Notes: generated by a model from the letters alone, not told the origin. Counted from the first letter of the stretch, positions 10,613 through 20,594 are shown. The stretch: DNA of 64,000 nt from Clusia tigrina (GCA_920105625.2 OV050030.1:88941652-89005651), one strand, 5' to 3'. Numbers and translations: made by a program.

Positions 10613-11468
10613 CTGCATTACAGGCACTAGCTTCATATTCTTTAGAATCGAAACTGGTGGAAGAATGCTTCAACAACCTACAATCTCTACGGGCAACAAA
10701 TAACGTTGCAATTTGCTGGGTCCCGGGTCACTCGGGAATTGAAGGCAACGAAATTGCTGACGAGCTGGCTAGGGCCGGTTCCGCAGCAAGCCTCATAGGT
10801 CCGGAGCCATACAGTGGTACCAACTGGGCGGAGGCTATATCCAGGGTAGATAACTGGGAACATAGTCTCAGAATGTCACACTGGGAAGGGGTGGAGGGGC
10901 TTCGCCAAGCCAAAAGACTGGTAAGGCCATTCACCTACAATAAAGAATTGCGCAATATGTGCAAAGCAGACATAGGAAAAATAGTAGGTTTTCTATCAGG
11001 TCATTATTACCTGAAATATCACCTGACTAGAATCCACATTCTTGATGATACGGAGTGCCGGCTCTGTCTAGAAAAATATGAAACCACGGAACACAGACTG
11101 TGCGACTGCATTGCGTTGGCAAGAACTAGAATGAATACATTCCACCGCGACCAGTTGGCTCTGGAGGAATTAAAGAATGCTCAAGTTATGGACATTCTCA
11201 AATTCATCCATAAAGCGGAAAAGATAATGAAAGAACATGACTTTCAGCTACTTCCTTTCTCTAGAGAAGGAACATCTAGGTAGAAAAGAACCTGATAAAT
11301 TATTGTGACGATTTGACATCACCAAACGGACGAAATGCTATGGCATTACGGAAGAAACGCCGGTACTAAACCTATAGGGCATAGTGGATCGGACAATTGT
11401 GATCACATGGATCATAGATGACAAATTTAGTATGACACAAAAGATCTTTTAAATTATTATTATTATTT
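10613..11468 (+). mobile_element. 5'-truncated RNase H-bearing LINE (LOA/I-like) nested in the R1-like copy
   Basis: An 856-bp insert flanked by a 14-bp duplication. It begins inside an open frame (5' truncation is typical of LINE insertion) and ends with a (TTA)n tail at 11452-11468 rather than poly(A). The protein contains an RNase H domain, found in LOA and I-type LINEs but not in R1 or Jockey elements. Its 3' end resembles that of the LOA-like element at 18.6-23.2 kb. Confidence 0.85.
10615..11283 (+). pseudogene. LINE ORF2 C-terminus: RNase H and zinc finger
   Basis: The frame is open from the truncation point to a stop at 11281-11283 (about 222 codons). Near residue 40 is WVPGHSGIEGNEIADELAR, the last RNase H motif with its His and Asp. 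Near residue 145 is a C-x2-C...H-x4-C finger (CRLCLEKYETTEHRLCDC). RNase H removes RNA from RNA/DNA hybrids during reverse transcription. The frame is undamaged, but the fragment lacks endonuclease and reverse transcriptase. Confidence 0.82.
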
Positions 11469-12454
11469 ATAGGCTCGCACCTGCTCTCGACTATTTGGTG
11501 CTGTTATAGTTGTTACCATATCTTCATAGGAAGCAGTTCTCATATTTTCGGGAAGTGCCTCCTTTACGGCTTGATGTACTTCTTCCTTTGTGGCGAGCAG
11601 ATCGAGATCTCGTATCTCTATAGTGCCTCTTGGCTTAAGATCAGTCACAACTGCTGACTCCTGTAGTGCACCTTTTAAAAGTTCACAAAAGCCCGTTGTC
11701 ACTTTTGCTCCTTTATCCAGCTCCAACAGAAGCCCACCTGCTCTTGTTTTCCGGATCGATCGCACCTTGGTCTGTGCATCCTCTGGTTTGATATTTCAGC
11801 GGATGCTTTTCAGGACATCCGCATATTTGAAACCCTCTGCTGGTTTGATAAGGACGGCTTCAGACTTTGGTTTTGTCTCCTTCGTCCTATAGCTTTCTTG
11901 CATTGTTGTTCGTGACTTATCGCTGTCGCCCACGGAATTCTTTGCTGTTGAATTTTCCTGTGTTTGACTTCGTGTTGCCACACGTCTACTCCTTGTGACA
12001 GTTTGCCACCCATCGGCCTTACTTTCGCAGAATTTTTTACCGTCTTCTGGTTCTGCTGGGCTAGAAGCTGCTCGTTTGGGTCTAGCCGTCGTCGGTGTTG
12101 CTGAAGCGCTTGTCAGGGCCGTGTGCCTCGGTTTCGGTGCGGTAACAAGTTTGCACTCGTTCTATTTTTCCGTCCAGTTTCGCCGATAGCTTTCCATTAC
12201 GTCGAAAAGCTCGTCTAGCTCGGAAACTCCGGTCTTTATGTCCATGCTCACGTTCTTCTGCTCCGGTCTTTACGTCGATGCTCGCGTTTCATGGCTTGCT
12301 TCATCTTCGTCAAGACTTTCCGACATTTCATGAGAACTTCTTCTTCTGCCGTTCTCATCTTTATGATGGATTCCTGTCTGGGTGAGCTGACGGGACATTT
12401 CATCAATACAGGTGTGGGATTTCCAGAAGACTCCTGCTGTTGTTGGTTCCCTTT
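11469..12454 (-). pseudogene. R1-like gag: N-terminal and middle segments
   Basis: Minus-strand frames (11463-11765, 11796-11981, 12270-12476 and neighbours) correspond to the Lys/Glu-rich N-terminal half of the gag protein in the sister copy (24400-25330). Multiple frameshifts break it. No zinc motif lies here. It is a nucleic-acid binding structural protein of a LINE by family and by position. Confidence 0.7.
11773..11956 (-). repeat. Direct repeat copy A (184 bp) within gag
   Basis: This gag segment occurs again at 12455-12638 in the same orientation with a handful of substitutions. Copy B is placed at the 5' edge of the element where a different gag segment is expected. Confidence 0.85.
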
Positions 12455-12638
12455 TGTGCATCCTCTGGTTTGACATTGCAGCGGATGCTTTTCAGGACAT
12501 CCGCATATTTGAAACCCTCTGCTGGTTTGATAAGGACTGCTTCGGACTTTTATTTTGTCTCCTTTGTCCTATGTCTTCCTTGCATTGTTGTTCGTGACTT
12601 ATCGCTGTCGCCCATGGAATTCTTTGCTGTTGAATTTT
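12455..12638 (-). repeat. Direct repeat copy B (184 bp), abuts mitochondrial COX1
   Basis: A second copy of 11773-11956. Its outer end touches COX1-like sequence at about 12640. It may be a second insertion of the same family or a product of the rearrangement that made this junction. Confidence 0.85.
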
Positions 12639-12640
12639 TT

Positions 12641-12735
12641 ATAGTATACAATTAAATTCCTCTATTGAGTGGTATCAAAATACTGCTCCTAGAGAACATA
12701 GATATGCTGAATTACCTTTATTAACTAATTTCTAA
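12641..12735 (+). pseudogene. COX1: NUMT: COX1 3' end
   Basis: The last ~30 codons of cytochrome oxidase subunit I, ending SIEWYQN...LPLLTNF and stop, just before tRNA-Leu. The rest of COX1 is absent from the window. Confidence 0.88.
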
Positions 12736-12798
12736 TATGGCAGAATAGTGCAATAGATTTAAGCTCTATATATAAAATTGATTTAATTTTTATTAGAA
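12733..12798 (+). tRNA. trnL2: NUMT: mitochondrial tRNA-Leu (TAA)
   Basis: TCTAATATGGCAGA start and TAA anticodon in GATTTAAGCTC near 12763; between COX1 and COX2 as in insect mtDNA. Confidence 0.85.
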
Positions 12799-12800
12799 TA

Positions 12801-13484
12801 ATGTCAACATGAGCTAATTTAGGAATTCAAGACAGAGCCTCACCTTTAGTGGAACAGCTAATTTTTTTTCATGATCATACATTATTAATTTTAGTAATAA
12901 TTACAATTATAGTAAGATATTTAATATTTATATTATTTTTTAATAAATATACAAATCGTTATTTATTACATGTTCAAACTATTGAAATTATTTGAACAAT
13001 TTTGCCTGCTATTATTTTACTTTTTATTGCATTCCCTTCTTTACGAGATTGCTTTAAAAACAAATCGTTATTTATTACATGTTCAAACTATTGAAATTAT
13101 TTGAACAATTTTGCCTGCTATTATTTTACTTTTTATTGCATTCCCTTCTTTACGAGATTACTTTTAAAACAATTGGTCATCAATGATACTGAAGCTATGA
13201 ATATTCAGATTTTTCTAATGTAGAATTTGATTCATATATAATTCCTACAAATGAATTAATAAATGAAAATTTTCATTATTAGATGTAGATAATAAGATTC
13301 GGGGTTTAAAGTTGATGGAACACCTGGACGCCTAAATCAAACTAATTTCTTTATTAATCGTGTAGGTTTATTTTATGGTCAATGTACAGAAATTTGTGGG
13401 GCAAATCACAGTTTTATGCCTATTGTTATTGGAAGAATTCCTACTAATTATTTTATTAAATGAGTAATAACTCACATAAACTAA
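12801..13484 (+). pseudogene. COX2: NUMT: COX2 with internal duplication and deletion
   Basis: Begins ATG TCA ACA TGA (MSTW under the mitochondrial code) and ends FIKW...stop at 13482-13484. The copper-site region near 13385-13440 (a Cys-Glu-x-Cys-type segment) is recognisable. A 109-bp tandem duplication (12951-13168) and a nearby deletion after it break the frame, although total length (684 bp) is close to normal by coincidence. Confidence 0.92.
12951..13168 (+). repeat. 109-bp tandem duplication inside COX2
   Basis: The segment starting ACAAATCGTTATTTATT at 12951 repeats at 13060, with near identity except at the 3' edge (GATTGC versus GATTAC). Real COX2 has one copy. Confidence 0.93.
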
Positions 13485-13545
13485 CATTAAGTGACTGAAA
13501 GCAAGTGTTGGTCTCTTAAACCATTTTATAGTAAATTAGTTAATG
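13485..13545 (+). tRNA. trnK: NUMT: mitochondrial tRNA-Lys (CTT), shortened
   Basis: CATTAAGTGACTGAAAGCAA start with CTT anticodon in GTCTCTTAAAC near 13515. The T-arm and acceptor end are shortened. Confidence 0.75.
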
Positions 13546-13612
13546 AAAAAATTAGTTAAAATATAATATTAGTTTGTCAAACTAAAATTATTAAAATTTA
13601 ATTAATATTTTT
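13546..13612 (+). tRNA. trnD: NUMT: mitochondrial tRNA-Asp (GTC)
   Basis: AAAAAATTAGTTAAA start and GTC anticodon in AGTTTGTCAAACTA near 13576; directly before ATP8. Confidence 0.8.
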
Positions 13613-13614
13613 TA

Positions 13615-13767
13615 ATTCCTCAAATACACCCTATTAGATGATTAATTTTATTTTTATTATTTTCAATAAGTTTTATTATATTTAATATAATAAATTATTA
13701 TTCAACTCTTCATATCGTACCTAAATTATCAAAAATTAATAATAAATCAATTATTTCTATAAATTAA
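13615..13767 (+). pseudogene. ATP8: NUMT: ATP8
   Basis: Small A+T-rich gene starting ATT CCT CAA, giving an IPQ...W-type start typical of insect ATP8, one hydrophobic helix and a polar C-terminus. It abuts ATP6 in the usual way. Confidence 0.8.
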
Positions 13768-13769
13768 AA

Positions 13770-14438
13770 ATGATAACTAATTTATTTTCTGTATTCGACC
13801 CTTCATCTTCTTTATTCAACTTATCTTTAAATTGAATAAGTACCTTTCTTGGGCTATTAATAATTCCTCCATTATATTGATTTATGCCCTCTCGATTAAA
13901 TTTTATTTTATTCATCTAATATTTTATTAACTTTACATAAAGAATTTGAAACATTATTAAGGCCATTAGGACACAATGGATCTTCATTTATTTTTATTTC
14001 ACTATTTGCAATAATTCTTTTTAATAATTTTATAGGGTTATTCCCCTACATTTTTACAAGAACTAGTCATTTAACTTTAACTCTGCCTTTATGAATAAGA
14101 TTCATAATTTATGGCTGATTAAATCAAACAAATCATATATTTGCCCACTTAGTCCCTCAAGGAACACCAGCTATTCTTATACCATTTATAGTTTGCATTG
14201 AAACTATTAGAAATATTATCCGACCAGGTACATTAGCTGTACGACTTACAGCTAATATAATTGCTGGACATTTATTATTAACTCTTCTGGAAATACTGGG
14301 CCTTCAATATCAATAATTATAATTAATATTTTATTAATCAGACAAATTGTTTTATTAATACTTGAATCAGCTGTTTCTATTATTCAATCATATGTATTTG
14401 CAGTTTTAAGAACTCTTTATTCTAGAGAAGTAAATTAA
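13770..14438 (+). pseudogene. ATP6: NUMT: ATP6
   Basis: ATP synthase subunit a, from ATG at 13770 to TAA at 14436-14438, close to normal length. Conserved segments near 14180-14290 encode the functional core helix with its arginine. A frame disturbance near 13890-13920 shows decay. Confidence 0.88.
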
Positions 14439-14458
14439 AATTTATATATTTTTACCTA

Positions 14459-14540
14459 ATGTCTACACACTCTAACCATCCTTTTCATTTAGTTGACTAC
14501 AGCCCATGACCTTTAACCGGCGCAATCGGAACAATAACAT
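14459..14540 (+). pseudogene. COX3: NUMT: COX3 5' end (about 27 codons)
   Basis: ATG TCT ACA CAC TCT and the following residues match the start of cytochrome oxidase subunit III (HPFHLVDYSPWPLTGAIG). It stops abruptly and is fused to inverted ND6. The complementary COX3 end is at 4818-4970. Confidence 0.92.
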
Positions 14541-14601
14541 GATTTATTTGAATAAAAATTAAACTAAGTGTTAATAATAGGGAGTATATAATTAATTGGA
14601 T
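14535..14601 (-). pseudogene. ND6: NUMT: ND6 5' end, inverted block
   Basis: On the minus strand, the first ~22 codons of NADH dehydrogenase subunit 6, ending IFIQMNH. The continuation (LAMGLMLLIQT) is found on the plus strand at about 18132, so one ND6 gene was split and this half flipped. Confidence 0.85.
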
Positions 14602-14604
14602 GAT

Positions 14605-14672
14605 ATCAAGAAGAAGTTTATTAAAAATATTAATTTTGGAGATTAATGAAAAAGAAATTTCTTTTTTCTTGA
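14605..14672 (+). tRNA. trnP: NUMT: mitochondrial tRNA-Pro (TGG), inverted block
   Basis: TTAAT-TTTGGAG-ATTAA anticodon arm near 14622-14638. In mtDNA it lies opposite to ND6; here both are flipped together. Confidence 0.78.
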
Positions 14673-14738
14673 AAGTTTTAAAAAAATAATTCTTATTTTT
14701 GATTTACAAAACCAAAGTTGTTGTTAAACTATTAAAAC
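14673..14738 (-). tRNA. trnT: NUMT: mitochondrial tRNA-Thr (TGT), inverted block
   Basis: Minus-strand GTTTTAATAGTTTAA start with TGT anticodon in GGTTTTGTAAATC near 14705. Between tRNA-Pro and ND4L as in insect mtDNA. Confidence 0.78.
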
Positions 14739-14740
14739 TA

Positions 14741-15037
14741 ATGATTATATTTATTTATTATATAGTTCCAGTAATTTTATTTATTAGAGGAATTTTGTAA
14801 TTTTTATTTAATCGAAAGCATTTACTTTCTATATTATTAAGTTTAGAATATATTGTTCTTTGTTTATTTTTTTTATTAATAATTTATTTAAACATAATAA
14901 ATTATGAGGCATTTTTTTCTATAATATTTTTATGTTTTAGAGTTTGTGAGGGAGCGTTAGGGTTATATATTTTAGTTTCTATAATTCGGACTCATGGAAA
15001 TGATTATTTTCAATATTTTAATATTTTACAATGTTAA
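14741..15037 (+). pseudogene. ND4L: NUMT: ND4L, inverted block
   Basis: ATG at 14741 to TAA at 15035-15037, 297 bp, normal length and frame-preserving. A TAA replaces a sense codon near 14798. The conserved core ([29 protein letters not shown]) is clear. It overlaps ND4 by 7 bp (ATGTTAA), as in most insects. Confidence 0.92.
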
Positions 15038-16322
15038 AATTAGTAATATTAGTATTATTTTTAGTTCCATTATGTTTTATTAATAATATATTTTGCAGTT
15101 CAAAATATAATGTTTTTAGTTAGATTTTTTTTATTTCTTATTTTTTAGGTTGTGATTTATTATCTTATGGTTTAATTTTGTTAAGAGTATGAATTTGTTC
15201 TTTAATGTTAATAGCAAGAGAATCAATTTTAAAGTATAAAAATGTTATTCATTTATTTTTATTAAATGTTATTGGGTTATTAATTTTATTAGTATTGACT
15301 TTTAGAAGAATAAATTTATTTTTATTTTATTTATTTTTGGAAGGTTCTTTAATTCCAGTTTTCTTTTTAATTATGGGATGAGTATATCATCCGGAGCGTT
15401 TACAAGCTGGATTTTATTTATTATTTTATACTTTATTTGCTTCATTACCTATATTAATTGGAATTTTTTATTTATATAATATAATAGGTCCTTTAAATTT
15501 TTATATAATTAGAAAGTTTTTAATAAATTTTGTATTATTATATATTTCTATAATTTTTGCTTTTTTAGTAAAAATACCGATATTTTTAGTTCATCTAAGA
15601 TTACCAAAAGCTCATGTTGAAGCTCCAATTTCTGGATCAATAATTTTAGCTGGAATTATATTAAAATTAGGAGGATATGGAATAGTTCGAGTTTTTAGAT
15701 TTCTTCAAATAATAGGTTTAAAATATAATTATTTATAGAGTTAGTTTAGTTGGAGGAATTTTAGTTAGATTAATTTGTATATGTCAAAGAGATTTGAAAG
15801 CTTTAATTGCTTATTCTTCTGTAGCCCATATAGGAATTGTTTTAGCAGGCTTAATAACCATAACTTATTGAGGAATATGTGGATCATTTGTTTTAATAAT
15901 TGCTCATGAATTATGTTCATCTGGTTTATTTTGTTTAGCAAATATTAGTTATGAACGTTTAGGAAGACGAAGATTATTAATTAATCGAGGTTTATTAAAT
16001 TTTATACCTTCATTAACATTTTGATGATTTTTGTTAAGTTCTTGTAATATAGCAGCTCCTCCTTCTTTAAATTTGTTGGGAGAAATTTCTTTATTAAATA
16101 GAATTGTAAGTTGATCGTGAATTAGTATAATTTTATTAGCTTTCTTATCTTTTTTTAGAGCAGCCTATACTTTATATTTATGTATATTCTCACACACAAC
16201 ATGGGAACATTTTTGCCGGTATTTATTCTTTTAGAACAGGTAAAATCGGGAATTTTTATTATTAATTTTACATTGAGTGCCTTTAAATTTATTAATTTTA
16301 AAAAGTGATGTTTGTATGTTAT
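15031..16322 (+). pseudogene. ND4: NUMT: ND4, inverted block
   Basis: Nearly the whole of NADH dehydrogenase subunit 4, from ATG at 15031 to its 3' terminus at about 16322. Conserved segments include EGSLIPVFFLIMGWVYHPER and [20 protein letters not shown]. Frame breaks occur near 15110-15140, at a stop near 15738 and near 16200. The 3' end abuts the LINE ORF1 fragment; in mtDNA it would adjoin tRNA-His, which is found at 8798-8851. Confidence 0.93.
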
Positions 16323-18120
16323 GATTGTATTGCGGGGCTAAGCTCAGGCTACCGTGGGGTTCACAGGTGGCGGATAGTGAGTGGCGTACCAGAGTAGGTT
16401 AGCTGCGAATAACCAATAAGTAATCCCCGACCAAGAGCGGCAAGCGAGGAGAGTGCGACTGAAAAGGTCAGCAAACTCTGAGAAACGCATGTGACAAGAC
16501 GAGTAGGCACCGTCTAAAGAAGTGCTCCCTGTCCATTCACAGATGGCATAGTGGGAGACACAAGTAAATGGAAACTGACGCGGTATGCCCCTAGGAAAAC
16601 GATTTGAAAACATATATGAACTGTCTGCTTTGGGCTGGTAGCTGCAGTATTCGATTCCATCAGTATACCAGAGTGATATCGGGATCTGGTCTCTGGGAAC
16701 AGCTAAGAGCTTGGCCCCCGGCCAGATTTCGCCAACCATTGAGATGGCCATCTTGTAAAGCTCAGCCGAGCGCTCATCTGAGCACGTGATGAGCTTCACG
16801 TGCCCCTGATACCATCCCGTGTCCCGGCATACAGGTGATGGGCCAGGATTGGCCCTCAGGATGTCCCTGTAGATCCTGAAAAGGGCCTTCTCCACCATTT
16901 TCCAGTTCGCTGGGGAAATGGTACCGTCACTGTTTCCAGTGTCAACGATTGCCCAGATGAGGCCCTCTTTGGCTACCTCATTAAATGGCCGTGTAAGTCT
17001 CGGCTTGGCAGCCAGTCGTGGGCGTTTAGTTTCCCGCACGACTGATTGGGAGGGGTGCTCAGTCGACCATTGCCGTTTCTGAGCACCTTCAGGGGGTGGC
17101 TGCGGACGAGCACCAACATTTTGGTGAGCCCATGTCAGCGCTCCCTTGTCTTTATCAGACATTGTAGCGAGGTCGGCAGATTCCAACCTTTGCAGAATCC
17201 TGAAGGCGGACCTCCGGGTTCTGTACGCCCGTGTAGACGTATTCACATGCGTGCGAGCACCTGAAGGGAGATTGGTGCTGTGGCCCGTGCTGAAGGAGGT
17301 CGGCTTATTTGCCGGAGCTCTCCCTGTACCAGTCCGAGGAGCGGACGGAGGGGCGACCCTAGCAGCCGGCCTAGCAGCCCTGGTGCTGGGGTGGTCCGAA
17401 GCAGGGTTTTTGTGACCCTGTGAGGATGCGCTTGTGGCTGGGAGCGGGGCTGGCCTTTTGGCCGTAGCACCCGACGACATCCTTGGTCTGGCGACAAATG
17501 TCCAAGACGAAGTTGCTGCTGCGCTCAAGGCTGTTTTTTGCCTAACTGAGCTCGTTGATGGCTCCCCTTGTGGGTTGGCCGTTGGTTTTTTGTTGGATTG
17601 TTTTAAGAATGTGTCCATGCAAAAAGGGTCCCCACTCAAAGCCGCTATCTCAATACGAATATGTAGTCACCTTATTGGTCCCATGGTTATCTATGCAAAT
17701 GCAGGGAGGCCATGCGAGGGTTGGCACAAGTCCTTATGGGTGCGAATGCTCAGAGCCAGACCAGTGCTAATTGGGAGCTAGTCTCAACCAAACCTACATC
17801 GTCAACCAAATGACGACGTACATCGAACGTACTTTGAGGCCTGCCAAGGTTTTAACGGGACGGAGACGGATGTGACCTTAAACTGGAGCCGTTCGCACTG
17901 GGTTTCACCCCAGTGGTAATTGGTTCAGAAGCCACACCCGCCAGCCCAGGAGCAATCAAATAAAAAGATTGTTGGGGGGTAGTCCGTGGACGAATAGGGT
18001 CGTGCCGTCTGACATCAGGTGCTCTCCACAGGGAGGTTGCACCGGATGCCGGGGGTGGGGGGATATAGACCATTTAGCGCTATCCAGAGTTCACCACGAG
18101 GAGGCGATCTACATTACACT
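16323..18120 (-). mobile_element. LINE 5' fragment (5'UTR plus ORF1 only)
   Basis: A minus-strand LINE piece containing an apparent 5' untranslated region (17640-18120) and an open ORF1 (16344-17639). All of ORF2 and the 3' end are missing, so it is 3'-truncated. Left flank is ND4 3' end, right flank is the middle of ND6; these are not neighbours in mtDNA. The 5' untranslated region recurs in opposite orientation at about 23883-24170. Confidence 0.75.
16344..17639 (-). CDS. LINE ORF1 protein without zinc knuckles (431 aa)
   Basis: An undamaged 431-codon frame. The first ~200 residues are Ala/Pro/Ser/Arg-rich and likely disordered and RNA-binding by charge. A compact domain at about residues 225-330 begins with an Ile-Trp-Ala pattern and contains C-R-D-x-GWYQGHVKLITC. 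The same domain pattern occurs in the ORF1s at 19322-20272 and 48420-48905, so it defines a shared family of insect LINE ORF1 proteins. I believe a DUF exists for it (possibly DUF4780) but cannot confirm. There are no CCHC fingers. The C-terminus may be foreign sequence, because the element is cut here. Confidence 0.65.
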   Translation of the reverse strand: MSGDPFCMDTFLKQSNKKPTANPQGEPSTSSVRQKTALSAAATSSWTFVARPRMSSGATAKRPAPLPATSASSQGHKNPASDHPSTRAARPAARVAPPSAPRTGTGRAPANKPTSFSTGHSTNLPSGARTHVNTSTRAYRTRRSAFRILQRLESADLATMSDKDKGALTWAHQNVGARPQPPPEGAQKRQWSTEHPSQSVVRETKRPRLAAKPRLTRPFNEVAKEGLIWAIVDTGNSDGTISPANWKMVEKALFRIYRDILRANPGPSPVCRDTGWYQGHVKLITCSDERSAELYKMAISMVGEIWPGAKLLAVPRDQIPISLWYTDGIEYCSYQPKADSSYMFSNRFPRGIPRQFPFTCVSHYAICEWTGSTSLDGAYSSCHMRFSEFADLFSRTLLACRSWSGITYWLFAANLLWYATHYPPPVNPTVA

Positions 18121-18131
18121 CACATTACATT

Positions 18132-18300
18132 ACACTACATTAGCTATAGGCTTAATATTATTAATTCAAACTTTATTAATTTGTTTAATTTCCGAGCTTA
18201 TAAGAAAAACATTTTGATTTTTTAGGAGGAATACTTGTATTATTTATTTACCTTATTTCTTTAGCTTCTAATGAAATGTTTCTTTTTCAATAAAAATATA
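18132..18300 (+). pseudogene. ND6: NUMT: ND6 remainder, with internal deletion
   Basis: LAMGLMLLIQTLLICLIS, a deletion near 18210-18220, then FLGGMLVLFIYL...LASNEMF. It resumes ND6 within a few bases of where the inverted 5' part (14535-14601) stops. The end of ND6 and the start of CYTB are deleted near 18300. Confidence 0.88.
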
Positions 18301-18598
18301 TATTTACTCATTACTTGGATTATGTTTAATTATCCAAATTTTAACAAGATTATTTTTGCCATACACTATACAGCTGATATTGATTTAGCTTTTAATAGAG
18401 TAAATCATATCTGTCGAAATGTTAATTATGGGTGACTGTTACGAACCTTACACGCCAATGGAGCATCATTTTTTTTATTTGTGCGTATTTACAAGTTGGA
18501 CGAGGTATTTATTATAGTTCATACGTGTATACTTCAACATGATTAATTGGAACAATTATTTTATTTCTACTAATAGGAACTGCTTTTATATGATATGT
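18301..18598 (+). pseudogene. CYTB: NUMT: CYTB, part 1
   Basis: Cytochrome b from the first transmembrane helix ([10 protein letters not shown]) through [13 protein letters not shown] to GTAF. At least one single-base deletion breaks the frame near 18355. The gene is interrupted at 18598 by the LOA-like LINE and resumes at 23182. Confidence 0.92.
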
Positions 18599-19321
18599 CT
18601 CCTACGCTGGGTAGTCACCTTGTTGCGGTGTAGGGCTTACTGTGTGCTGGAATATGGCACATGAAAGACGGTGACATGGTCCAGTTACGCAAACTAAGAA
18701 CTATCTTCAACGCACAGTTTGAAAGTAGTTTTCTACGATTCCTGCTCAGTCGTTAAGGCTAGTTTGTAGTCGTACTGGCCAATATCGAACGTCTCACTGA
18801 GACTGCCGGATCGCCTAGACACTAAGAATTGGTCAGCCCTTCGGGGAAGTGCAGCAATTCCTTTACAGACCAATGACCCACTTTCAGTACGGTCATGTCT
18901 CTGCTGGACTTGGGTCGCCGATTGCCGGGCGTGGGAGAGAGAAAACTCCCTGGGGCAGGGTTCACCAGACCTATTGACCCCAAAAAAACACCCTAAATTC
19001 ACGGTGGAACAGCTATGCCAGTGAGCTTGCTTGACGGGGTAGAGTCAAGCTTAATAGCGAACTCCGTACGAGGTCCGGCGAACCTACGGTTTTAATTAGC
19101 CTTACCACGGGGGCGCCCGTGAGTGACCAAAACGCAAAAGAAAATTAAAGAAAAATATATGGAAAACTTAAGCCTATATGAAACAAAAATGGACTGCACA
19201 CCTTCAAATGTGCATAGTGTGGCTACAATGAGCCAACAGCCATTGGTCCCATCGACAATGAAAGCATGGAGCACGACCTGTTGGGGGGGGCACACGGTCC
19301 TTACCCGACAGGCCGGATGAG
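18599..19321 (+). other. 5' untranslated leader of the LOA-like LINE
   Basis: Starts CTCCTACGCTGGGTAG immediately after the target duplication. It has no coding frame of note on either strand. LINE leaders usually carry an internal promoter, but I see no definite motif. Confidence 0.5.
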
Positions 19322-20594
19322 ATGGACATCCCACTTAGCCAGGAATCGGCTGGGGTGTCTATCTCCTCGGAACAGGAGAGAAATCTTCTTGAACCTGCTC
19401 CAGAGAAGATTCCAAAACTTAGGGTGAAGCTGTCCGGCGCTGGACGTAAACGTTTTAAGGCTTTGCTTGCCAGGGGCATATCGCTGGAAACAGCTCGGTC
19501 CTTGGCGGCAAATCCAGCCAATGTGTCTGCGCGATGTTCCCCTAAAATCTCCCGTTTAGATGGCTCCACGCCGACATCGAGCTCCAGGCCGACAAAGCGG
19601 TTTGCACTGGAGGGCAACAAAAATATTGATAAAATGTCAATAGTGCCCCCTGTTGCCCCGCTGGCTTGTGGTCAGATGAAGGAGGTGGAGACCTTACTTG
19701 GGGGAGAACCTGGTCCCAGAAAGAAATTGGCGAGTGTCTCTGAAAGACATGACATGCAGGGCGCCTCCTTTGGGGTTCCCTGTTCAAAGCCTACTCTAGC
19801 GGAGACAGTCTGCTCCAAAAAGAAAGGGGTTATACCTAGCAATTTCCCGGAGGCCATATGGTCCACTGAAGAAATTGGGAAGGTACAATGCTGTATTCTT
19901 GACAAGATGCTCGGGACTCGTGGGGGCCCAGGGAACCCACACTTTGCAGGCTGTAGTTTCAAGCCTGGATGGTTGACGATCAAATGTCTGGACGACGTAA
20001 CCGTAGCCTGGGCTGAAGAAAGGATACCAGCCATGAAGCCATGAGAGAGGGCTGAGTTGAGGGTGGTGGACGAGGCAAAAGTGCCAAAGGCCAAGATCTT
20101 CGTTGGCTACTTTCCCGGCTCGGTGTCTTGGCAAGATGACCGAATTTTGGGGCAAGTGGAGTCGGAGAATTCGGGCATTAGTGTCAGCGAGTGGCGGGTG
20201 CTCCATCGCCTACAAAAAGGTGTCCAGGTCGAGCTGGCAATTGCTCGGGACCCCTGGCGGGACACTGGGTAACAAGGTCTACTATGGCTTTGGCAGTGCC
20301 CAGCTCCGACCTAGACTGAAGGGGAACAGGGCAAAATCTCCTGTTGGTGTTGAAAAGCAACCAACAACATCTGTTGCAGCGCGGGCAAAGCAGAGTAGCC
20401 AGAAGCCGAAAACGGAGCCCATTTTCACCAAGCCAGTACCGAGAGCGGAGAGAGGCAACACTCGTGTCCAACGTCCAAAACCATCTGCTCTCTCTGGTAG
20501 GCTCAGGAAATGGGAGCGAAAAGACCCGGAGGCTGCGGAAACTTTGCGGAGCACAAAGGGTGGTAAGATCCGCAAGGATCGGTCTGGGAAATAA
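19322..20594 (+). pseudogene. LOA-like LINE ORF1
   Basis: The frame 19322-20044 continues after one TGA (20042-20044) to 20272, and a frameshift near 20200 carries homology into the frame ending at 20594. The N-terminus is Ser/Pro/Arg-rich; a compact domain near 19850-20030 (AIWSTEEI...GCSFKPGWLTIKCLDD) matches the one in the 16.3-kb and 48.4-kb ORF1s. The C-terminal ~100 residues are Arg/Lys/Pro-rich. It would coat LINE RNA. Its stop overlaps the ORF2 start as TAATG (20592-20596). Confidence 0.72.

Larger units (their letters stand above)
10599..11482 (+). repeat. 14-bp target-site duplication around the nested LINE fragment
   Basis: ATAGGCTCGCACCT occurs at 10599-10612 and again at 11469-11482, bracketing the plus-strand insert. 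Removing the insert and one copy restores the R1-like gag sequence seen at 25300-25320. Confidence 0.92.
8862..12640 (-). mobile_element. R1-clade-like LINE, rearranged minus-strand copy
   Basis: A T-rich tail at 8862-8893 marks the 3' poly(A) end of a minus-strand LINE. Going 5', it shows the pol C-terminal zinc motif, reverse transcriptase end, then a direct jump at about 10372 to gag zinc-knuckle sequence (endonuclease and most reverse transcriptase deleted), a nested LINE fragment (10613-11468) and the rest of gag. It is the same family as the copy at 23.8-28.4 kb and very similar along its length. The two flanks are tRNA-His and COX1 end, which are not neighbours in mtDNA, and no target duplication is visible. 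Confidence 0.82.
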
